Part shown: positions 42,202 to 51,011 of the stretch, one piece after another | Position numbering within the stretch: position 1 is the stretch's first letter | Layout: the number at the start of each line of letters is the position of its first letter | Source of the DNA: Streptomyces himalayensis subsp. himalayensis | GTDB taxonomy: Bacteria > Actinomycetota > Actinomycetes > Streptomycetales > Streptomycetaceae | Length of the DNA stretch: 64,000 nucleotides | Direction: 5' to 3' | NCBI RefSeq assembly: GCF_013778455.1 | Contig: NZ_JACEHE010000035.1 | Location: 1 to 64,000, forward strand | Translations under genes and position numbers: made by a program | The notes under the pieces: model-generated | Seen by the model: the letters and a program-made list of their open reading frames with translations, nothing else | What the model was told of the DNA's origin: nothing | Database searches by the model: none

Positions 42202-43443
42202 TCAGGCGGTGGCGGCGGCGTAGCGGTTGGCTGGGCGGGCGAGTCCGAGGAGCCCGCGGAGGGTGTCGGACTCATAGGCGGTCCGGAAGGCGCCGCGGCG
42301 CTGGAGTTCGGGGACCAGGCCCCGGGTGATCTTCGGGAGGTCCTGGCCGATGACGGCCGGGCGCAGCCGGAAGCCGGTCAGCCCGGCCTGCTGCCACTGG
42401 AGGAGCAGATCCGCCAACTGTGCGGGCGTGCCCGTGAACACCGTTGCGTCGCTGGCGTACGCATATCCGGCGAGGCCGTCCAGGCGGTCCCGGCGGGCCG
42501 CCGCCGCTGCGGGGTCGTCGTCGAGGAAGACCACCAGGTCGCCGAAGATGTGCAGGGGTTCCTCCGCCCGCCCCGCCGCGGCTTGTTCGGTGCGGATCTC
42601 GTCGACGATGGCGCGGGCCTGCGCGGTGTCGTGCGGGGTGACGTACCCGATGTCGGCTGAGCGCCCGATCAGCCGATACGGGACGGTCTCGTGCCCCAGC
42701 GCGCTGACAATGGGCTGTCCCTGCGGCGGGCGGGGCGTGATGGAGGGTCCCTTGACGCTGAAGTGCCGCCCCTCGAAGTCGATGTAGTGCAGCTTGTCGC
42801 GGTCGATGAAGCGGCCGGTCGCGACGTCGCGGATCTCGGCGTCGTCTTCCCAGCTGTCCCACAGTCGGCGCACCACTTCCACGTAGTCGGCGGCCTCCTC
42901 GAAGAGTTCGGTGATCACTTCCTGGATCTCCGGTGCGTACGCCTCACCGAAGCGGATCCGGGGAATGGTGCGGCGGCCGAAGTGTGCCGCCTCGTTCTGC
43001 CGCCCCGACACCTGGATGCGCAGGCCCGCGCGACCGGTACTGACGTAGTCGAGTGTGGCGATGGCCTTGGAGATGTGGAACGGCTCGGTGTGGGTGGCCA
43101 CCACCGTCGGTACGAGTCCTATGTGCCGCGTGAGCGGTGCGACGCGGGCGGCGATGAGCACCGCGTCGAGCCGCCCGCGCACCTGGTCGGTACGGCCGTC
43201 CGGCTCAGCGAAGTGCGAGGACTGGAGCCCCAGGCCGTCCTCGAAGGTCACGAAGTCGAGCAGGCCGTGTTCGGCCTCCTTGACGAGGTCGGCCCAGTAT
43301 CCGGCGGTGAACTGGTCCCGCGGCCGGGCCTCCGGCTCGCGCCATGCGGCCGGGTGCCAGCCCGCGCCGTCGAGCGCGACGGCGAGGTGGAGAGAAGTGG
43401 AGGACAGGGGTGAAGCAGGCAGCGAAGAAGATGATGAGGACAC
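42202..43443 (-). CDS. NtaA-like FMN-dependent monooxygenase
   Basis: This is a 413-residue LLM-class protein. After a Ser-rich start come LHLAVALDGAGWHPAAWREP, TLDYVSTGRAGLRIQVSGRQNEAAHFGRRTI, ITELFEEAADYVEVVRRLWDSWEDDAEI and GQPIVSALGHETVPYRLIGRSADIGYVTPHD. GTG 43443 is chosen for its AGGAAGG; a frame to 43611 overlaps the leader peptide and is rejected. It is the first structural gene after the leader peptide, 73 bases downstream of it. It probably works on the same class of organosulfur substrates as its neighbours. Confidence 0.85.
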   Translation of the reverse strand: MSSSSSSLPASPLSSTSLHLAVALDGAGWHPAAWREPEARPRDQFTAGYWADLVKEAEHGLLDFVTFEDGLGLQSSHFAEPDGRTDQVRGRLDAVLIAARVAPLTRHIGLVPTVVATHTEPFHISKAIATLDYVSTGRAGLRIQVSGRQNEAAHFGRRTIPRIRFGEAYAPEIQEVITELFEEAADYVEVVRRLWDSWEDDAEIRDVATGRFIDRDKLHYIDFEGRHFSVKGPSITPRPPQGQPIVSALGHETVPYRLIGRSADIGYVTPHDTAQARAIVDEIRTEQAAAGRAEEPLHIFGDLVVFLDDDPAAAAARRDRLDGLAGYAYASDATVFTGTPAQLADLLLQWQQAGLTGFRLRPAVIGQDLPKITRGLVPELQRRGAFRTAYESDTLRGLLGLARPANRYAAATA

Positions 43444-43516
43444 CGGGAGTGCCTTCCTGATCGACCGTACGAGAGAGCCGAACCTCACGGGCGGGGCGCG
43501 GCGTCGAGGCAACAGG

Positions 43517-43633
43517 TCAGGAGCAACAGAGCGCGCCGGCCACGCGCTGGAGATCGATGTGGGGCCGGGAGTACAGGCGGACACGGCGGCGCGGGGCAAG
43601 AACCATGACACGCGGGCTGGACAGGGGTGCCAT
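43517..43633 (-). CDS. cysteine leader peptide of the four-gene LLM operon
   Basis: This is a 38-residue ORF (ATG 43633, after GGCGGAGGTGACACTC) with the core SRPHIDLQRVAGALCCS and two adjacent Cys codons (TGT TGC) before the stop. Unlike most of the others it has a normal ribosome binding site. Downstream, TGCCT shortly after the stop can pair with AGGCA next to the ribosome site of the first LLM gene, a possible sequestering hairpin. The regulatory role is inferred from the conserved core and placement. Confidence 0.85.
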   Translation of the reverse strand: MAPLSSPRVMVLAPRRRVRLYSRPHIDLQRVAGALCCS

Positions 43634-43816
43634 GAGTGTCACCTCCGCCCCTCCGCTCGTGTGCTTATGTGTGCTTGATGTGCGGCCGCGCCGACATCGC
43701 CCTCGGACAGCCGGCGACCGCGAGACAAGGCGCCGACCTCGGAAGCCATGTTGCCGTGACCCACAACGTTTCTGCTACGCCGTCTATTCCGCCGGTCCGA
43801 GTCCGAGGCGTCCGGG

Positions 43817-44581
43817 TTACGGGTGCGAGGCAGCTCGGCCGCCTTCCGCGTCGGCCGGGCGGCCGCCCGGGGCACGGACCAGCAGGAAGTCCGTGTAACG
43901 GCGCAGCGTGAAGCCGATCGACTCGTAGAGCCGGATCGCCCCCGTGTTCGCGGCCGAGGCGTGCAGGAACGGGGTGTCTCCGCGTTCCCTGATGCCCGCC
44001 GCGACCGCGCGGACCAGTCGGGTGGCCAGGCCCCGGCCGCGGTGCGCCGGATCGGTGCAGACCGCGCTGATCTCCGTCCAGCCCGGCGGGCGCAGCCGCT
44101 CGCCGGCCATGGCGATCAGCCGGCCGTCGTGCCGTATGCCGAGGTAGGTGCCGAGTTCGACGGTGCGGGGCAGGAAGGGCCCCGGCTGGGTCCGGGCGAT
44201 CAGCTCCAGGATCTCCGGTACGTCGGCCGGGCCGAGCCGCACCGCTTCCGGTGCGGGCTCGGCACGCAGCGACGTGTCGACCAGCTGCACACCCTTGATC
44301 CCGTCCACGAGCTCCCACCCGTCGGGCGGCGCCGTCACTCCTGGGACCGCCGTCTCGCCTCCCGGACCCACCAGCGCGGCCAGGTCGTCCCAGGCACGCG
44401 GGTCCGCCGGATCGGCGAGGGCCGTGAACGGTGAGACGTCCGCGGGGTAGCGGGCGGCGCGGCCGACACGCTCGGCGAACCGGGCGTGTGGCCCGGTCAG
44501 CGCGGCCCAGGCCGGGTTGTCCAGGATGTACGGCGCCGCCGGGCTCTGCGGGGGCTGGGGCTCGTGGACGCTGGTCGACAT
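43817..44581 (-). CDS. GNAT-family N-acetyltransferase
   Basis: This is a 254-residue protein with the acetyl-CoA binding signature in the C-terminal half (AVCTDPAHRGRGLATRLVRAVAAGIRERGDTPFLHASAANTGAIRLYESIGFTLRRYTDFLL), of the FR47-like type. The N-terminal 130 residues are a degenerate second GNAT lobe. It lies 25 bases after the substrate-binding protein gene, so it is probably cotranscribed with the ABC transporter. Acetylation of an imported amino acid or amine would fit, but the substrate is unknown. Confidence 0.85.
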   Translation of the reverse strand: MSTSVHEPQPPQSPAAPYILDNPAWAALTGPHARFAERVGRAARYPADVSPFTALADPADPRAWDDLAALVGPGGETAVPGVTAPPDGWELVDGIKGVQLVDTSLRAEPAPEAVRLGPADVPEILELIARTQPGPFLPRTVELGTYLGIRHDGRLIAMAGERLRPPGWTEISAVCTDPAHRGRGLATRLVRAVAAGIRERGDTPFLHASAANTGAIRLYESIGFTLRRYTDFLLVRAPGGRPADAEGGRAASHP

Positions 44582-44606
44582 GTCGGTTCGGGGTCTCCGT
44601 CCGTGA

Positions 44607-45629
44607 TCAGGAGTTGTTCTCGGGCAGCCCGGGCGGGTTGACCTCCGCGGTGCTGACGGCCTCGTTGGACAGGTTCCAGGCTGCCAGCCACTTCGCGTAC
44701 TGACCGTTCTTGATCAGGTAATTGATAGCGTCCGCGACCGGCTTGGCTATTCCGCTGTCCTTCTTCGTGGTCGCCGCGATCAGGCCCTGGAGCGTGGCGC
44801 CGGCGCCGGAGTAGGTGCCCGCGCTGCGCGTCGGGTCCGGGGACTTGGCGGTCTGCGTGACGTGGTACGCGACACCGGGGTTGGCGGCGAAGTAGGCGTC
44901 GATCTTCCCGCCGGTCAGCGCCAGGTAGGTGCTGTTCTTGCTCGCGAAGTGCTTGACGGTGAGCTGCTTGCCCTCCTCCTTCAGCTTGGACTGCCACTCG
45001 AGGAGTATCTTCTCCTGGTTGGTGCCGTTGTCGACGGCGACGGTCTTCCCGGCGAGGTTCTGGTAGTCGCCGTCGAAGTTCCACGTGCTCTCCTTCAGCA
45101 CCTCGAAGCCGACGTTGTCCTTGCGGTAGGAGGCGAAGTCGTACTTCTTCTTGCGCTCCTCGGTGTCGGTGATGTTGGAGAAGGCGACGTCGACCTTGCC
45201 GCTGTCGATGCCGACGAACATGTTCTCCCAGGTCGAGTTCTTCAGCTCCGGCTTGAGGCCGAGGACCGCGGCGACCAGGCGGCCGAAGTCGGGTTCGGCG
45301 CCGGTGAGGGTCTTCTGGTCCGAGCCGACGTACGCGAGGGGCGGGAAGCCGTCGGGCAGGGCGCCGACACCGATCACCAGCTTGCCGCTCTTGCGGACGG
45401 AATCGGGCAGCGCGTCGCTGATCGACTTCACCTCGGAGACCTTCAACTCGGTTTGCTTGGCGGCTCCGTTGGACAGCTGGCCCACGGTGACCGTGCCCGC
45501 GGCGTCGGCCTTGGTGGTGGCGGCGTCGCTGTCGCCCCCGCAGGCGGCGAGCCCGGCGGCGAGCGTGGCGACGGCGGTGCCTGCCGTGAGGCTGCGGAGG
45601 AGGATGCTACGGAAGCGGAGGGTGCGCAT
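44607..45629 (-). CDS. polar amino acid/cystine ABC transporter substrate-binding lipoprotein
   Basis: This is a 340-residue lipoprotein with lipobox Cys30 (AAGLAAC). The mature part is an SBP_bac_3 domain (SGKLVIGVGALPDGFPPLAYVGSDQKTLTGAEPDFGRLVAAVLGLKPELKNSTWENMFVGIDSGKVDVAFSNITDTEERKKKYDFASY). A 50-residue linker separates the lipid anchor from it. It is the third gene of a permease-ATPase-binding protein-GNAT unit behind the Cys-rich leader peptide at 47814-47930, so a sulfur-containing amino acid or relative is the likely ligand. Confidence 0.88.
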   Translation of the reverse strand: MRTLRFRSILLRSLTAGTAVATLAAGLAACGGDSDAATTKADAAGTVTVGQLSNGAAKQTELKVSEVKSISDALPDSVRKSGKLVIGVGALPDGFPPLAYVGSDQKTLTGAEPDFGRLVAAVLGLKPELKNSTWENMFVGIDSGKVDVAFSNITDTEERKKKYDFASYRKDNVGFEVLKESTWNFDGDYQNLAGKTVAVDNGTNQEKILLEWQSKLKEEGKQLTVKHFASKNSTYLALTGGKIDAYFAANPGVAYHVTQTAKSPDPTRSAGTYSGAGATLQGLIAATTKKDSGIAKPVADAINYLIKNGQYAKWLAAWNLSNEAVSTAEVNPPGLPENNS

Positions 45630-45698
45630 GGCTGTCCTTGTTCTCGGTGTTCGGCGGTGGTGGTTATCGGCGTGGAGTTGGGAAACCGGAAGCGGAGG

Positions 45699-46535
45699 TC
45701 AGAGCACCTTGCTCAGGAACTCCCTGGTCCGCTCATGTTTCGGGTTGTCCAGCACCTCGGACGGCGGCCCCTGCTCGACGATCCGGCCCTCGTCGAGGAA
45801 GACGATCCGATCGGCGACCTCACGGGCGAAGCCGATCTCGTGGGTGACGATGACCAGGGTGGTGCCGCTGGTGGCCAGGTCCTTGATGACGGCCAGCACC
45901 TCGCCGACCAGTTCCGGGTCAAGCGCGGAGGTGGGTTCGTCGAAGAGGATGACCCCGGGGCGCAGCGCGAGGGCGCGGGCGATGGCCACCCGCTGCTGCT
46001 GACCGCCGGACAACTGCCGCGGGTAGGCCGCGGTCTTGTCGCCGAGGCCGACCCGGCTGAGCAGGGAGCGCGCCAGTTCCTGGGCCTCGGGCTTGCGCAG
46101 CAGACCGGTGGCCACGGGTGCGGCGGCCACGTTGTCCAGCACGGTCAGATGCGGGAAGAGGTTGAAGTTCTGGAAGACGAAGCCGATCCGACTGCGCTGT
46201 GTGAGGATCGCGCGTTCGCTCAGCTCCTTGAGCCTCCCCCAGCCTTCGGCCGGGGGGACCCCCATCTCGCTGCGCTCGCCGTGCCGGCGTACGCCGATCA
46301 GCTCGCCATTCAGACTGACGTAGCCGATCTCGGGCTTCTCCAGGTGGTTGATCACCCGGAGCAGGGTGGACTTGCCGGAGCCGGACGGTCCGAGGATCAC
46401 CGTGACCTCACCGGGCCGCACGGTCAGGTCCACGCCCTCCAGGACCCGGTGGGTGCCGTACCACTTGTGCACGTCGTGGACCTCGACCGCGGCGGGCAGC
46501 GCCTGGGAGACGGTGGTGCTCTCCGTGGTGGTCAT
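45699..46535 (-). CDS. polar amino acid ABC transporter ATPase
   Basis: This is a 278-residue ATPase of the GlnQ/TcyN type: Walker A GPSGSGKST, Q-loop FVFQNFNLFPHLTVLDN, signature LSGGQQQRVAIARALAL and Walker B VILFDEPTSALDPEL. Between GELIG and the IGFVFQN stretch it carries about 13 extra residues (GERSEMGVPPAEGWGRLK) compared with the paralogous ATPase at 50238-51002. They are encoded by a dispersed repeat (46233-46276). The insert is in frame and outside the nucleotide motifs, so the protein is probably active. It overlaps the permease gene. Confidence 0.9.
   Translation of the reverse strand: MTTTESTTVSQALPAAVEVHDVHKWYGTHRVLEGVDLTVRPGEVTVILGPSGSGKSTLLRVINHLEKPEIGYVSLNGELIGVRRHGERSEMGVPPAEGWGRLKELSERAILTQRSRIGFVFQNFNLFPHLTVLDNVAAAPVATGLLRKPEAQELARSLLSRVGLGDKTAAYPRQLSGGQQQRVAIARALALRPGVILFDEPTSALDPELVGEVLAVIKDLATSGTTLVIVTHEIGFAREVADRIVFLDEGRIVEQGPPSEVLDNPKHERTREFLSKVL
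46233..46276. repeat. dispersed Streptomyces palindromic repeat inserted in the ATPase gene
   Basis: CCTCCCCCAGCCTTCGGCCG, followed by GGGGGACCCCCATCTCGCTG, is a short palindromic element scattered through Streptomyces genomes, usually between genes. Its core is an imperfect CCCCCAGCC/GGCCGGGGG hairpin. Here it is in frame in an ABC ATPase gene and accounts for extra residues missing from the paralogue. Confidence 0.65.
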
Positions 46536-47623
46536 ATCGCGGCCTCCCTCTGGACACGGGCCCGCAGGTCACGCACGCCGGCCCGAAGCTTCTGCAACGG
46601 AGTCGGCGGGAGGGTGCGCACCGCACCACGCGAGTAGTACCGCTCGACGTAGAACTGGATGACGGAGACGACGCTGGTGAGGATCAAGTACCAGATGGTG
46701 GCGACCAGCAGCAGCGGCACGATGTCGCCCGGATAGGTGCTGCCCATGCTCTGCACCGAGCCGAACAGGTCGAGGAGCGAGACGTAGAAGACGAGCGAGG
46801 TGCTCTTGATCAGGCCGATCAGCTGGTTGACGTAGTTCGGCGTGATGGCCCGCAGGGCCTGCGGGAAGACGATCCGGGCGAACTGGTAGCGCTTGGGCAG
46901 ACCGAGCGCCGATGCCGCCTCGTGCTGGCCCTGGTCGACCGACAGGATGCCGCCCCGCACCACCTCGGCCGCGTAGGCGGCTTCGTTGAGGCTCAGTCCG
47001 ACGACCGCGACGACGATGTCGGTGGCGAGCCGCGACTCGTCGAAGGTGAAGAAGGCGGGCCCGAACGGCACGCCGATGCTCAACGTCTTGTACAGCGCAC
47101 TGAAGTTGTACAGGAACAGCAGAACGACGATCAGCGGCACCGAACGGAACAGCCAGATGTAGACCCAGCTGACCGCCCGCAGCACCGGGCTCCTGGAGAG
47201 CCTGCCGAGGGCGAGCAGGATGCCGCCGAGGAGACCCAACACGGCGCTGTAGGCCGCCACTTCGAGGGTGATGACCAGCCCGTCGAGGATCACCGGGCGT
47301 ACGAACCAGTACGCGAAGCGGTCCCACTGGTAGAAGGGGTTCGTCGCCAGCCCGTGGGCGATCTGGGCGACCAGGACGAGGACGACCGCGGTGGCGATCC
47401 ACCGGCCGGGGCGGCGGAGCGGAAGCACTCGTTGCGCCGAGAGCGGCCGCGGCGCGGAGTCGCTGTCGGATCGCTTGGAGCCTTCGTCGGGTCCTTCGAT
47501 CGGCTCCGGAGAGCCTACGGATACCGGCACGGCCTGGGAGGCCGGGAAAGGTTCGGGGCGGGGGATCGCCTGGGCAGGGGGTGCTGAGCCGGAGGACACA
47601 GCAGAGCCGGGAGGTTCACTCAT
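46532..47623 (-). CDS. polar amino acid ABC transporter permease
   Basis: This is a 363-residue His/Glu/Gln/Arg-type permease. The first 75 residues are a disordered Pro/Ser-rich cytoplasmic extension, followed by five to six helices and the EAA loop (EAAYAAEVVRGGILSVDQGQHEAASALGLPKRYQFARIVFPQALRAITPNYVNQLIGLIKSTSL). It resembles TcyL-type cystine permeases. It is the first structural gene of the operon, 190 bases after the leader peptide. ATG 47623 follows GGAGTCCTCC. It can form a homodimeric channel, since only one permease is encoded. Confidence 0.88.
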   Translation of the reverse strand: MSEPPGSAVSSGSAPPAQAIPRPEPFPASQAVPVSVGSPEPIEGPDEGSKRSDSDSAPRPLSAQRVLPLRRPGRWIATAVVLVLVAQIAHGLATNPFYQWDRFAYWFVRPVILDGLVITLEVAAYSAVLGLLGGILLALGRLSRSPVLRAVSWVYIWLFRSVPLIVVLLFLYNFSALYKTLSIGVPFGPAFFTFDESRLATDIVVAVVGLSLNEAAYAAEVVRGGILSVDQGQHEAASALGLPKRYQFARIVFPQALRAITPNYVNQLIGLIKSTSLVFYVSLLDLFGSVQSMGSTYPGDIVPLLLVATIWYLILTSVVSVIQFYVERYYSRGAVRTLPPTPLQKLRAGVRDLRARVQREAAI

Positions 47624-47672
47624 GGAGGACTCCAGCAGAATCGGGCACCCGGCCGCGCAGGCGACGACGTCG

Positions 47673-47697
47673 CAGCAGAGCGGGAACAGCTCTGCTG
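47673..47697. promoter_or_regulatory. 8-bp stem-loop in the leader of the amino acid transporter operon
   Basis: CAGCAGAG-CGGGAACAG-CTCTGCTG is a perfect 8-bp stem with a 9-base loop, between the leader peptide and the permease start. Its position suits an attenuator or a ribosome-site control structure. Confidence 0.5.
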
Positions 47698-47778
47698 GAC
47701 GAAGCGCACTGGAGCGGGCGGAACAGGGTGGGGTGGGAGAGAGAACGCCGACGACGGCGGCGAACCTCAGGGAATCAG

Positions 47779-47824
47779 AAAGCCGTCAGCCTTGACGGGA
47801 TGGAGAAAAGCCGTCAGCCCTGAC
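47779..47824. repeat. 18-bp direct repeat overlapping a leader peptide stop
   Basis: AAAGCCGTCAGCC[T/C]TGAC occurs at 47779-47796 and 47807-47824, one mismatch, 28 bases apart. The second copy covers the stop codon of the leader peptide. Each copy has GTCAG facing TGAC, so alternative pairings are possible as ribosomes stop here. Confidence 0.8.
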
Positions 47825-47930
47825 AGAGGACGCGGCAGGAGACGCAACACAGTGCACTGTTGACCCGGAGCAGATCGACGGGACGGTTCGCACACGTCGT
47901 GACGCGACCGTGGCGCCGCCATGCGGCCAT
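47814..47930 (-). CDS. cysteine-rich leader peptide of the amino acid ABC operon
   Basis: The ORF has 38 residues from ATG 47930, with the core NRPVDLLRVNSALCCVSC and a further Cys four residues from the end: Cys28, 29, 32 and 36. The core matches the other leader peptides (VDL-x-RV-x-S-x-LC), though the usual His before VDL is replaced by Pro. The start is uncertain since no strong ribosome site is seen; in-frame ATGs lie upstream. It precedes a cystine-type transporter, a natural target for cysteine control. Confidence 0.78.
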   Translation of the reverse strand: MAAWRRHGRVTTCANRPVDLLRVNSALCCVSCRVLCQG

Positions 47931-48322
47931 CCCCGGAGCTGCGTACATCGCCGTCACCGTTGCCGTTCCGCCCCGCGGGGCCTCGCGCTTACCGAAAACC
48001 AAGATCCGGTCCGGTCGTCACCTGGGGCACCCCACCGCGGCGCGAGGGTTGCCGGCCAGCGAGCCAGGGCTTGTCGCTGACACTCATGACCGTTCTGCGC
48101 CGTAAGGTAGGCAGCCAGCGGCGGGAATGTCAATGCGCGCCAACCGGCTTCGTACGGCCCGGCGTCGCCGCCGCGTACGGGACACATCCGGCATGGTGGC
48201 CGCCCGATGCGGCAGACACAGCGGGAATGGCCAACTTCCAAGGAAACGGCGCGATTCGGGATGGGATATCTGTCTCCCGCCAGCCGTCGGATTCGTCATG
48301 GAGCGGCGCCCACGCCAGCTGC

Positions 48323-48352
48323 TTGACAGGGACACGTATCTCTTGGTTTTCT
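48323..48352 (+). promoter_or_regulatory. predicted promoter of the propeller-gene leader peptide
   Basis: TTGACA, 18 bases, then a weak TTTTCT; the leader ATG follows 7 bases later. The -35 to ATG distance (37) equals that at 31343-31423 and 35586-35672. The stretch 47931-48322 shows no other recognisable gene. Confidence 0.45.
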
Positions 48353-48359
48353 TCCCGGC

Positions 48360-48482
48360 ATGTATCCGGGAGTCTTTCTGACGGCGCGGCGCCATGTCGA
48401 CTTGGTTCGCCTGTCCGCCAGCCTGTGTCGACCCCGGATGGCCTGCGTCGACGCCGCACGCACGTCCAAGTCCCGCGCCTGA
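48360..48482 (+). CDS. leader peptide upstream of the secreted propeller gene
   Basis: This is a 40-residue ORF with the core TARRHVDLVRLSASLCRP and a second Cys eight residues later (MACVD). The core is an excellent match to the five other leader peptides. It is followed at 48529 by a stem-loop with a T-rich tract, then the gene for a secreted beta-propeller protein. This arrangement (leader peptide, terminator-like hairpin, structural gene) is that of a transcription attenuator. Confidence 0.82.
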   Translation: MYPGVFLTARRHVDLVRLSASLCRPRMACVDAARTSKSRA

Positions 48483-48528
48483 CCAGACCTTTTCCCGCCC
48501 CGTGACTGGCCGCGAGTGTCCAGGAATT

Positions 48529-48545
48529 CTCAGCCGTGGGCTGAG
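48529..48545 (+). terminator. attenuator-like terminator after leader peptide
   Basis: CTCAGCC-GTG-GGCTGAG is a perfect 7-bp stem with a 3-base loop, followed by CAATCCTTTT. A T-rich tract after a hairpin is unusual in Streptomyces. It lies 46 bases after the leader peptide stop and 121 before the next ATG, as expected for a regulated intrinsic terminator. Confidence 0.65.
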
Positions 48546-48665
48546 CAATCCTTTTGCCACCGCACCGAATCGCGGCACGTAATTCGCCGGGCATTTTCCA
48601 CAGTTCTCCTCTTCTGCCGATAAGTGTGCCTTACGGCAGTCGGACGGGACGTGCCCGGAGCCGCC

Positions 48666-50168
48666 ATGCCGCCATATCCCGACTTCCCCCCAGGAGACCA
48701 GTTGTCCTCCGCCCCTCACACCCGTTCACGGCTGCGCACAGTGCTGGCGACCGCCCTCACCGCGGCGGTGGTCTCCGTCGCCGCGTCGGCGGCCCCCGCG
48801 AGTGCCACCGGCTCGGTGTTCACCCCGGTGCCCCCGCACAACCCCTACGCCGGCCCGGACGGCACAGCCACCATGCACGGAGACACCGGCTCCTCCGACA
48901 CCACACCGCTGGCAGGGCCGGGATCCGGCACCCTCACCTCGAAGCGAGTGGCGCTGGCGTCGGCCTGCCCAACCGTTCTCGTCGGGTCCGACGGCTATCC
49001 GGTGGTGCTGTGCACGCCCATCTTCGGGCAGGTCCCCACGGTCCATCTGCTCGACCCGGACGACGGCAGCTCCATCGCCGAACTCGCCCTGACCAAGGGC
49101 TCGTTGCTGGGCGGCGTGTACGCGTACATCGATCAGCAGGACCGGCTGGTCGTGATCGACGGCAGCAGGTCACTGCTGCGGGTCGGCCATCACCAGGACG
49201 CGGACGGCGACTGGAACCTGACGATCGACAGGAGTCTGTCGCTGACCTCGGTGATACCCGAGGATGATGCGGTGACCGGACTGTCCCCGGACTGGCAGGG
49301 ACGGGTGTGGTTCGCGACCGGCAACGGGCTGGTGGGCACCGCCGACGACCGCACCGGCACCGTACGCGCCCTGCGACTGCCGGACGGCGAGAAGGTGGCG
49401 AACAGCATCTCCACCGCGCCCCAGGGCACCCTCGTCACCACCACGCAGGCCACCTATCTGCTGACCGCCACCGCGGACGGCACCCCGCGCATCTCCTGGC
49501 GCCAGGAGTACGACCGCGGTTCGGCCCGCAAGCCGGGCCAGCTCAGCTGGGGCAGCGGCTCCACACCCACCTTCTTCGGGCCGGGTGACGGCACCGACTA
49601 CGTGGCCATCGTGGACAACGCGGACAGCCGGGTGAAGCTCCAGGTGTACGAGACGGCGACCGGCCGCCGGATCTGCTCGACACCGGTGCTCCTGTCCGGT
49701 GGTGCGGGCAGCGAGAACTCCCCCATCGGCGCGGGCCGCAGCGTCTTCGTGGCCAGTACGTACGGCTACCCGTATCCGGCCGTGCCGGCCGACGCCGGGG
49801 ACAGTGTTCCCGCATCGGCGGACTTCAAGGGCGGTCTGACCCGGGTGGACGTACGGGCCGACGGCACCGGCTGCGATCTGGTGTGGGACAACACACTGCG
49901 GTCGGCGGCGGTGACCAAACTGTCCTTGGCGGACGGCAAGCTGCACACCGTCCTGCGCGATCCCCTCATCCCGGGCACGTCCGGCACGAGCCTCCTCGAC
50001 CCGTACCGCTACGCCGAGATCGACCCGGACACCGGGAAGGTCATCCGCAGCTTCCAGGTCGGCGTCGGCTCCCTCTACGACTCGCTCCAGATGGCGGGTA
50101 CGGCGGCACCGGGCGGCGTCTACTACCAGGGGACGGTGACCGGGGTTCTGCGGATCACCACCACGTGA
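48666..50168 (+). CDS. secreted beta-propeller protein of unknown function
   Basis: This is a 500-residue exported protein. Its signal has a long n-region then RLRTVLATALTAAVVSVAASAAPASA. The mature part has repeated blades of PQQ/Kelch-like spacing (HLLDPDDGSSIAELAL, YIDQQDRLVVIDG, SPDWQGRVWFATGNGLVGTADDRTGTVRAL, YETATGRRICSTPVLLSGG, RYAEIDPDTGKVIRSF). No catalytic motif was recognised. Four Cys are present in the mature chain. The cysteine-type leader peptide and attenuator upstream and the sulfur genes on both sides suggest a role under sulfur limitation, for example binding or hydrolysing a sulfur compound. That is inference only. Confidence 0.82.
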   Translation: MPPYPDFPPGDQLSSAPHTRSRLRTVLATALTAAVVSVAASAAPASATGSVFTPVPPHNPYAGPDGTATMHGDTGSSDTTPLAGPGSGTLTSKRVALASACPTVLVGSDGYPVVLCTPIFGQVPTVHLLDPDDGSSIAELALTKGSLLGGVYAYIDQQDRLVVIDGSRSLLRVGHHQDADGDWNLTIDRSLSLTSVIPEDDAVTGLSPDWQGRVWFATGNGLVGTADDRTGTVRALRLPDGEKVANSISTAPQGTLVTTTQATYLLTATADGTPRISWRQEYDRGSARKPGQLSWGSGSTPTFFGPGDGTDYVAIVDNADSRVKLQVYETATGRRICSTPVLLSGGAGSENSPIGAGRSVFVASTYGYPYPAVPADAGDSVPASADFKGGLTRVDVRADGTGCDLVWDNTLRSAAVTKLSLADGKLHTVLRDPLIPGTSGTSLLDPYRYAEIDPDTGKVIRSFQVGVGSLYDSLQMAGTAAPGGVYYQGTVTGVLRITTT

Positions 50169-50178
50169 CGGACTCGTG

Positions 50179-50209
50179 AGGGCCCGGCGGCTGAGCGTCG
50201 CCGGGCCCT
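50179..50209. terminator. bidirectional terminator between convergent genes
   Basis: AGGGCCCGGCG and CGCCGGGCCCT form a perfect 11-bp stem with a 9-base loop between the stop of the propeller gene and the stop of the ABC ATPase gene, which converge here. Confidence 0.75.
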
Positions 50210-50237
50210 TCGAGTCGCGGTCAGAGAAACGCGTATG

Positions 50238-51002
<765 letters not shown>

Positions 51003-51011
51003 CGGCCGCCT

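Noticed and set aside
38563..43443. Secondary metabolite cluster suggested by many LLM monooxygenases
   Set aside because: No synthase, carrier protein or tailoring scaffold is present, while the cysteine leader and neighbouring sulfur genes give a simpler explanation.
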